Positions 58,753 through 64,000 of a stretch of DNA of 64,000 nucleotides are shown here, piece after piece (within the stretch, counting starts at the first letter, position 1; each line of letters opens with the position of its first letter). Under the pieces are notes generated by a model. The model was not told the origin of the DNA. It saw nothing but the letters and a program-made list of their open reading frames with translations, and made no database searches. Both the position numbers and the translations under genes were made by a program. The stretch is from Mesorhizobium sp. ES1-1 (GTDB lineage Bacteria > Pseudomonadota > Alphaproteobacteria > Rhizobiales > Rhizobiaceae): NCBI RefSeq assembly GCF_020164785.1, contig NZ_JAIUGX010000004.1, forward strand, positions 248,001-312,000. Direction: 5' to 3'.

Positions 58753-59315
58753 TGGACGTCGCGATCTATGTTGCCATCGCCGAGAATGGCGTGATTGGAC
58801 GGGATGGAGGGCTGCCCTGGCGGCTGTCGACCGATCTCCGGCGCTTCAAGGCCGACACTATGGGCAAGCCCATCATCATGGGCCGCAAGACCTTCGAAGG
58901 TATCGGCCGCCCGTTGCCGGGCAGGCTGAACATCGTCGTCACCCGCGACAAGGCATGGCGCGCCGAGGGGGTCGAGGTGGCGCACACGCTGGAGGCCGCG
59001 ATCCAGCTGGCCAGGGTGCGTGGGCGCTGCATGGCTGGGGTGGACGAAGTCTGTGTCATCGGCGGCGGCGAGATCTACGCCCAGGCGCTGCCATTGGCCG
59101 ACCGGCTGCATGTCACCCATGTTCTGGCCACGGTCGAAGGCGATGCGCATTTCCCCGCCATCGATCCCGAGTTCTGGCGCGTCGTCGGTTCGGAGGACGT
59201 TGCGGCCGGCGAAAAGGACAGCCACGCCACGCGCTATTCGGTTTACGAGCGACGCCCCGAGACAGAGCAGCCAAAAACGGGCATTGAAGACGACAAAGGG
59301 TCGCGACCGGCCTAA
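58752..59315 (+). CDS. folA: Dihydrofolate reductase FolA
   Basis: NADPH-dependent enzyme that reduces dihydrofolate; the target of trimethoprim. The 187-residue product has IYVAIAENGVIGRDGGLPWRL with the active-site acidic residue expected at the next helix (STDLRRFK), KPIIMGRKTFEGIGRPLPGR, and VIGGGEIYAQALPLADRL. Length is slightly over the usual 160-175, from a hydrophilic C-terminal tail (PETEQPKTGIEDDKG). It begins within the DUF4424 stop codon. It complements thyA nearby. Confidence 0.95.
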   Translation: MDVAIYVAIAENGVIGRDGGLPWRLSTDLRRFKADTMGKPIIMGRKTFEGIGRPLPGRLNIVVTRDKAWRAEGVEVAHTLEAAIQLARVRGRCMAGVDEVCVIGGGEIYAQALPLADRLHVTHVLATVEGDAHFPAIDPEFWRVVGSEDVAAGEKDSHATRYSVYERRPETEQPKTGIEDDKGSRPA

Positions 59316-59435
59316 ATCGAGCCAAGTCGGCACCGCATCGCGTTGAAAGCGCTTCATGGCGTCCCTATAGAAGAAACTGACTGGATTTGCGCCGAGACTC
59401 CGGCGCTTGAGGGAATTCCAAGCGAAAGGACATTC

Positions 59436-60545
59436 ATGCCCTGGAACGACAAGAGCGGCGGTGGCGGCCCATGGGGTGGCGGCGGCAACAATCAGGGGCC
59501 TTGGGGGCAGGGTCCGAAGGGACCGAGCGGTCCGCAGGGCTCGCCTCCCGACCTCGAAGACATCATCCGCCGCGGCCAGGACCGCCTGCGCCGCGCACTG
59601 CCAGGCGGCGGGGGCTCAAGCCCGGCGATTTTCGCTCTGATCGCGGTGGCGCTCGTGGCGCTTTGGGCCTTCAAGGCGGTCTATACCGTGCAGCCCGACG
59701 AAGTGGCTGTCGAACTGCGTTTCGGCAAGCCGAAACCTGAGCTGTCCCAGCCCGGCCTGCATTTCCATTGGTGGCCCCTCGAAACCGTGGAGACGGCAAA
59801 GATTTCCGAGCAGCTCGTCGACATCGGTGGCGGCAACACCAGCGGCAATGGCCTGATGCTCTCAGGCGACCAGAACATCGTCAACGTCCAGTTCTCGGTG
59901 GCCTATCAGGTCTCCGATCCGCGCGCCTATCTGTTCGACGTCTCCGACCCAGACGGAATGCTGCGGCAGGTTGCCGAAAGCGCCATGCGCGAGGCTGTCG
60001 GCCGCCGGCCGGCGCAGGACATCTTCCGCGACGATCGCCAGGGTATCGCAGCTTCCGTGCGTGAGATCATCCAGACGACGCTGGACGGCTACAAGGCCGG
60101 CCTCAATGTCAACGCCGTATCGATCGAGGACGCGGCGCCGCCGCGCGAAGTGGCCGACGCCTTCGACGAGGTGCAGCGTGCCGAGCAGGACGAAGACAAG
60201 TTCGTCGAGCAGGCCAACCAGTATTCAAACCAGAAACTCGGCCAGGCACGCGGCGAGGCCGCACAGGTCCGCGAAGATGCGGCCGCCTACAAGAACCGGG
60301 TCGTACAGGAGGCCGAAGGCGAGGCGCAGCGCTTCATCTCCGTCTATGACGAATATGCCAAGGCGCCGGACGTGACCCGCAAGCGCCTCTATCTCGAAAC
60401 CATGGAGAGGGTGCTGAAAGATTCCAACAAGGTGATCGTCGAGCAGGGCAACGGCCAAGGGGTTGTCCCCTATCTGCCGCTGCCGGCATTGCAGCCGAAG
60501 GCGCCGGTGCCGGCCGCTAGCGGCGTGACGGGAGGTGCCCAGTGA
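59436..60545 (+). CDS. hflK: HflK, SPFH-domain subunit of the HflKC complex
   Basis: Inner-membrane SPFH/band-7 protein that with HflC cages FtsH and limits its proteolysis. ATG 59436 (MPWNDKSGGGGPWGGGG) gives 369 residues; upstream in-frame codons look non-coding. The Gly/Asn/Gln/Pro-rich cytoplasmic start (residues 1-45), one membrane segment (AIFALIAVALVALWAF), and a SPFH domain from VYTVQPDEVAVELRFG fit HflK. A long coiled-coil helix with QANQYSNQKLGQARGEAAQ follows. It overlaps hflC by four bases. Confidence 0.94.
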   Translation: MPWNDKSGGGGPWGGGGNNQGPWGQGPKGPSGPQGSPPDLEDIIRRGQDRLRRALPGGGGSSPAIFALIAVALVALWAFKAVYTVQPDEVAVELRFGKPKPELSQPGLHFHWWPLETVETAKISEQLVDIGGGNTSGNGLMLSGDQNIVNVQFSVAYQVSDPRAYLFDVSDPDGMLRQVAESAMREAVGRRPAQDIFRDDRQGIAASVREIIQTTLDGYKAGLNVNAVSIEDAAPPREVADAFDEVQRAEQDEDKFVEQANQYSNQKLGQARGEAAQVREDAAAYKNRVVQEAEGEAQRFISVYDEYAKAPDVTRKRLYLETMERVLKDSNKVIVEQGNGQGVVPYLPLPALQPKAPVPAASGVTGGAQ

Positions 60546-61519
60546 TGGCCAATCGTCTCCCCATCTTCGTCGTCGTCGCGGCGGTTATTCTGTTCCTGAT
60601 CTATTCGTCGGTCTTCGTGGTCAATGCGCGCCAGCAGGCACTGGTTCTCAGGTTCGGCGAGATCGTCGACGTCAAGAGCGAGCCGGGAATCTATTTCAAG
60701 GCGCCGTTCTCGTTCTTCGACGCCGACACGGTGCAGCTTATCGAGAACCGGGTGCTGCGCTTCGACCTCGACAATATCCGCGTGCAGGTGTCGGGCGGCA
60801 AGTTCTATGAGGTCGATGCCTTCATCGCCTATCGCATCTCGGATCCCCGTGTTTTCCGCTCCGCGGTTTCCGGTCAGATCGAACTGGCCGAAGCGCGGCT
60901 CCGCACGCGTCTCGACGCAGCCTTGCGCCGCGTCTACGGCCTGCGCGATTTCGAGGCCGCTCTCTCCGAAGAGCGGGCGGTTATGATGCGCGAGGTTCGC
61001 GACCAGCTCAGGCCCGACGCCACGTCGCTTGGCCTGCAGATCGAGGATGTCCGCATCCGCCGCACCGACCTCACTGCCGAGGTTTCGCAGCAAACCTTCG
61101 ACCGCATGAAGGCCGAACGCCTGGCTGAGGCCGCGCGGCTGCGGGCCAGGGGCAACGAAGCGGCGCAACGCATCACGGCGCGCGCCGATCGCGAAGTGGT
61201 CGAGATCGTTGCCGAGGCGCGCAAGGAATCCGAGATCCTTCGCGGCGAGGGCGAAGCCCAGCGCAGTGCGACCTTCGCGGGAGCCTATCAGCGTGATCCG
61301 GCCTTCTTCGATTTCTACCGGTCGATGAACGCCTATGGCACGGCTCTGGACAATACCGGAACGACGATGGTGCTGTCGCCGAGCTCGGAGTTCTTCCGCT
61401 TCTTCCGGGATCCGAGCGGCAAGGAGACGCCGTCGACGCCGGGCTCGTCCACTTCGGGGCCGGTTGTTCCGCCGCCGGCACCCGCGGCGCCTGCGGCTCA
61501 ACCCGCCACCGGCCAGTAG
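60542..61519 (+). CDS. hflC: HflC, SPFH-domain subunit of the HflKC complex
   Basis: Partner of HflK in the membrane-protein quality-control complex with FtsH. Start is GTG 60542, overlapping the hflK stop, or ATG 60545 one codon on; product 325 residues. The N-terminal segment is a membrane anchor (FVVVAAVILFLIYSSVFVV), then the SPFH fold (ALVLRFGEIVDVKSEPGIYFKAPF), and the HflC-type helix region ADREVVEIVAEARKESEILRG. A Pro/Ala-rich tail ends it. DUF2065 starts six bases later. Confidence 0.94.
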   Translation: MMANRLPIFVVVAAVILFLIYSSVFVVNARQQALVLRFGEIVDVKSEPGIYFKAPFSFFDADTVQLIENRVLRFDLDNIRVQVSGGKFYEVDAFIAYRISDPRVFRSAVSGQIELAEARLRTRLDAALRRVYGLRDFEAALSEERAVMMREVRDQLRPDATSLGLQIEDVRIRRTDLTAEVSQQTFDRMKAERLAEAARLRARGNEAAQRITARADREVVEIVAEARKESEILRGEGEAQRSATFAGAYQRDPAFFDFYRSMNAYGTALDNTGTTMVLSPSSEFFRFFRDPSGKETPSTPGSSTSGPVVPPPAPAAPAAQPATGQ

Positions 61520-61525
61520 GCGCCG

Positions 61526-61714
61526 GTGCAGGATTTTCTCGCCGCCATCGGCCTCGTCCTTGTGATAGAAGGTCTGGTCTATGGCGGCTTTCCCGGCCTG
61601 GCCAGGAAGCTTGCCACCGAGGTGCTGTCGCTGCCTGAGACGATCTTGAGGATCGCCGGGTTGGCGTCGATCGCCATCGGTGTCGGCATCGTCTGGCTCG
61701 TCCGGAGTGGATGA
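61526..61714 (+). CDS. DUF2065 small membrane protein
   Basis: A 62-residue protein with two membrane segments, AAIGLVLVIEGLVYGGFP and LRIAGLASIAIGVGIVWLV. GTG 61526 (VQDFLAAIGL) starts six bases after hflC. DUF2065 sits between hflC and degP in many alpha- and gammaproteobacteria, so a role next to HflKC is likely, but nothing is proved. The KLATEVLSLPETIL loop between the helices is conserved in type. Confidence 0.88.
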   Translation: MQDFLAAIGLVLVIEGLVYGGFPGLARKLATEVLSLPETILRIAGLASIAIGVGIVWLVRSG

Positions 61715-61861
61715 GGGCGGGCGCTTCGTTATAGGGCAAGGGGTGATTTGTCCCTGGCGGATGGTCATAGCCGCAAACGTGCCGTATTTCTTGCCAACAT
61801 GGCGCCACGCGGCGTTTTCGTCGAAGCGCTTTTTCTTTCAGAAATACCGGGAGGCTTCTCG

Positions 61862-63379
61862 ATGACATCCAATTCTCTTTTGCGCGCGGCGCGGCGGACG
61901 CTGATCGCGGGCGCGGCGGCACTGCTCCTAGGCACTGCGTCTGTCCCATCTTTCACGACGCCGACCTTCGCCGCCGACGGACCGGCCTCGGTCGCCGATC
62001 TGGCGGAAGGGCTGCTTGGCGCGGTGGTCAACATCTCGACCTCGCAAACGGTCAAGGGCACGGAAGGCCCAGGTGCGGTGCCGATGCCGCAGCTTCCCGA
62101 AGGCTCCCCCTTCCAGGATTTCTTTGACGACTTTTTCAAGAACCGGGGTGGCGACAAGGATGGCGGATCGCAAAAGGTCCAATCGCTGGGCTCTGGTTTC
62201 GTGATCGATGCGGAGCAAGGCATCGTCGTCACCAACAACCATGTGATCGCCGACGCCGACGACATTGAGGTCAACTTCTCCGACGGCAGCACGCTAAAGG
62301 CGACACTCGTCGGGACCGACACCAAGACGGATGTCGCGGTGTTGAAGGTCGACCCGAAGGGCCACAAGCTCACGGCGGTCAAATTTGGCGATTCGACCAG
62401 GATGCGTGTCGGCGACTGGGTGATGGCCATCGGCAATCCCTTCGGCCTCGGTGGCACGGTTACGGTCGGCATCGTCTCTGCCCGCAACCGCGACATCAAT
62501 TCCGGTCCCTATGACGACTTCATCCAGACGGATGCCGCGATCAACCGCGGCAATTCGGGCGGCCCGCTGTTCAACACCTCCGGCGAGGTGATCGGCATCA
62601 ACACCGCGATCATTTCGCCCTCGGGGGGCTCGATCGGCATCGGCTTCTCGATCCCCTCGCAACTCGCCTCGGGCGTCGTTGACCAGTTGCGCCAGTTCGG
62701 CGAGACCCGGCGCGGCTGGCTCGGCGTGCGTATCCAGCCGGTGACGGACGACATCGCCGAGAGCCTCGGCATGGCGACCGCCAAGGGGGCCCTGGTGGCC
62801 GGTGTCATCAAGGGTGGGCCGGTCGACAATGGCAGCATCCAGGCGGGCGACGTCATCATCAAGTTCGACGGCAAGGACATCCATGAAATGCGCGACCTGC
62901 CGCGCGTGGTCGCCGAAAGCCCGGTTGGCAAGGCGGTCGATGTGCTGGTCGTGCGCAAGGGTGTCGAGCAAACCGTGAAGGTGACGCTCGGCCGCCTCGA
63001 GGATGGCGAGAAGCTCGCGAGCGGCGAGGACGACAAGAACACGGATCAGGACAAGGGCGATAAGGCACCGCCGGTTTCGACCGCCTCGGTGCTTGGCATG
63101 ACCGTCGGAGAACTGAATGACGAGACGCGCAAGAAGTTCGGCATCGCCGCCGATGTTTCTGGCGTCGTGATCACCGACGTCGCCAAGGATTCTGCTGCCG
63201 CCGAACGCGGCATCCAGCCCGGCGAGGTTATCACCGAGATCGCCCAGGAATCCGTTGCCACGCCGAAGGACGTCATGGAGCGGATCGGCGCGCTTAAGGA
63301 GCAAGGCCGCAAGAATGCGCTTCTGATGCTGGCTTCCAAGACGGGCGAGTTGCGTTTCGTGACGATCCGTATGGACTGA
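61862..63379 (+). CDS. degP: DegP/HtrA family periplasmic serine protease (Do type)
   Basis: A 505-residue periplasmic protease-chaperone. ATG 61862 (MTSNSLLRAARRTLIAG) follows GGGAGG; the signal peptide ends near FAADG at residue 38. The catalytic triad is visible: histidine in VVTNNHVIADADD, aspartate in TDTKTDVAVLKV, and serine in NRGNSGGPLFN. Two PDZ domains follow, the first with GWLGVRIQPVTDDIAESLG and the second with GVVITDVAKDSAAAERGIQPG. A Glu/Asp/Lys-rich linker separates the domains. The 147-base gap upstream allows its own promoter besides read-through from hflKC. Confidence 0.95.
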   Translation: MTSNSLLRAARRTLIAGAAALLLGTASVPSFTTPTFAADGPASVADLAEGLLGAVVNISTSQTVKGTEGPGAVPMPQLPEGSPFQDFFDDFFKNRGGDKDGGSQKVQSLGSGFVIDAEQGIVVTNNHVIADADDIEVNFSDGSTLKATLVGTDTKTDVAVLKVDPKGHKLTAVKFGDSTRMRVGDWVMAIGNPFGLGGTVTVGIVSARNRDINSGPYDDFIQTDAAINRGNSGGPLFNTSGEVIGINTAIISPSGGSIGIGFSIPSQLASGVVDQLRQFGETRRGWLGVRIQPVTDDIAESLGMATAKGALVAGVIKGGPVDNGSIQAGDVIIKFDGKDIHEMRDLPRVVAESPVGKAVDVLVVRKGVEQTVKVTLGRLEDGEKLASGEDDKNTDQDKGDKAPPVSTASVLGMTVGELNDETRKKFGIAADVSGVVITDVAKDSAAAERGIQPGEVITEIAQESVATPKDVMERIGALKEQGRKNALLMLASKTGELRFVTIRMD

Positions 63380-63396
63380 TTTTACAATCCATACGG
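63367..63396. terminator. Hairpin spanning the degP stop codon
   Basis: CCGTATGGA (63367-63375) is the exact complement of TCCATACGG (63388-63396), with a 12-base loop that contains the TGA stop. The stem includes the last two codons of degP. It precedes a standard terminator by 28 bases. Confidence 0.5.
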
Positions 63397-63424
63397 TTGG
63401 ATGGAGATCCAATCCGGCGAGTTC

Positions 63425-63452
63425 AAAAAGGCGGCTAACCAGCCGCCTTTTT
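63425..63452. terminator. Bidirectional Rho-independent terminator for degP and the GNAT gene
   Basis: AAAAAGGCGGCT (63425-63436) pairs with AGCCGCCTTTTT (63441-63452) around AACC, so both strands read a GC stem followed by T5. The GNAT gene's stop codon (63437-63435) lies at the loop edge, and its last codons form one arm. Confidence 0.92.
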
Positions 63453-63995
63453 CGTCTGCCGGTCTTCGCGCGACAGCCGATAGAGCACATGCCGCCTGAG
63501 CGCTGCATGGCTGTCGGGAATAGCGGGCTGATCGAAATCGGCTGAGGGATCGTGCGTCATGCCGAGGCGCTTCATCACGGCGGTCGAGCGGTGGTTTTGC
63601 GCGACCGCGAAGGAGACGATCTCGTCGACTGCCAATGTCTCGAAACCGTATGTCAGCCAAGCCTGAGCGGCCTCGGTGACATAGCCCTTGCCCCAGAATT
63701 CAGGAGCCAGACGCCAGCCGATCTCGATCGCACCCGCAGGCAGGACGTCGATGTCCTCTGTTGCAGACAGACCGACGAAGCCGATACATTCGCCAGTGGC
63801 GGCGATCTCGGCCGCCGCGAAGCCGTAGCCCGCCTCGTCGATCAATGCGCGGATCTCGTCCATCTTGGCGTCGGCGGCGGCACGGTCACGCCGGAACGGG
63901 AAGAATGCCATTACGCGCTCATCGGAGTTGATGCGATGGAAGAGTTCGCGGTCGCGCTCTTGCCAGTTGCGCAGGATAAGACGCGCGGTGCGCAT
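63435..63995 (-). CDS. GNAT family N-acetyltransferase (RimJ/RimL-like)
   Basis: A 186-residue acetyltransferase. RTARLILRNWQERDRELFHRI at the N-terminus is the RimJ/RimL-type opening, ECIGFVGLSATEDID forms beta strands, and the acetyl-CoA loop is in GWRLAPEFWGKGYVTEAAQAW. The helix motif AQNHRSTAVMKRLGM completes the site. The end RQTKKAAG is encoded within the terminator stem. ATG 63995 lies five bases from the window edge, so a start farther upstream cannot be excluded. The substrate, a protein or small-molecule amine, is unknown. Confidence 0.9.
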   Translation of the reverse strand: MRTARLILRNWQERDRELFHRINSDERVMAFFPFRRDRAAADAKMDEIRALIDEAGYGFAAAEIAATGECIGFVGLSATEDIDVLPAGAIEIGWRLAPEFWGKGYVTEAAQAWLTYGFETLAVDEIVSFAVAQNHRSTAVMKRLGMTHDPSADFDQPAIPDSHAALRRHVLYRLSREDRQTKKAAG

Positions 63996-64000
63996 AGGTT

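Overview
The window is a stretch of high-GC alphaproteobacterial chromosome, most like Mesorhizobium or a close relative in the order Hyphomicrobiales. This rests on the gene order of the division cluster, the circularly permuted tmRNA gene with the tag ANDNYAEARLAA, the alpha-type SspB, the LOV-kinase/receiver pair, the GANTC-rich promoter region and the mosaic inverted-repeat element. No phage, insertion sequence, tRNA, rRNA or CRISPR array was found. Most genes look like core or old accessory genes.

Positions 1-19400 (+ strand): the dcw cluster, entered inside murD, then ftsW-murG-murC-murB almost without gaps. A 302-base gap crowded with GANTC sites follows, then ddl-ftsQ-ftsA-ftsZ, then lpxC, bamD, recN, ligA, a DUF2461 gene and an azlCD exporter pair. 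These genes make lipid-II precursors, flip or polymerise them at the septum, build the Z-ring, and commit lipid A synthesis and outer-membrane protein assembly.

Positions 19400-34000: a 178-base inverted-repeat element, then a mixed set: M24B aminopeptidase, PrmA, SCO1-like copper chaperone, CreA, a hexapeptide acyltransferase, a low-affinity iron permease-like protein, an SDR, a TMEM175-type channel, a MATE pump, an L,D-transpeptidase, a phytase-like exported protein, an MttB-family methyltransferase, a DUF4239 membrane protein and an encapsulated-ferritin-like protein without an encapsulin.

Positions 34000-44100: UvrD helicase with an in-frame repeat-like insertion, a membrane PQQ dehydrogenase, a DUF2780-like protein, a blue-light LOV histidine kinase with its single-domain receiver behind a probable EcfG-type promoter, a thioesterase and a D-lactate dehydrogenase-type flavoprotein.

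Positions 44100-53500: a giant AsmA protein with an Ala/Lys/Glu tail; sspB with two small genes; a divergent TetR/MFS pair with an operator placed inside a promoter; the two-piece tmRNA gene (ssrA, - strand); DUF2853; thyA. SspB, the adaptor that brings ssrA-tagged proteins to ClpXP, lies about 2.4 kb from the gene that writes the tag.

Positions 53500-64000: modABC with a ModE-like box and a small ModE-type regulator, cobF, a DUF4424 protein, folA (dihydrofolate reductase, about 5 kb from thyA), hflK-hflC-DUF2065-degP (membrane and periplasmic quality control), and a GNAT acetyltransferase whose last codons form half of a bidirectional terminator.
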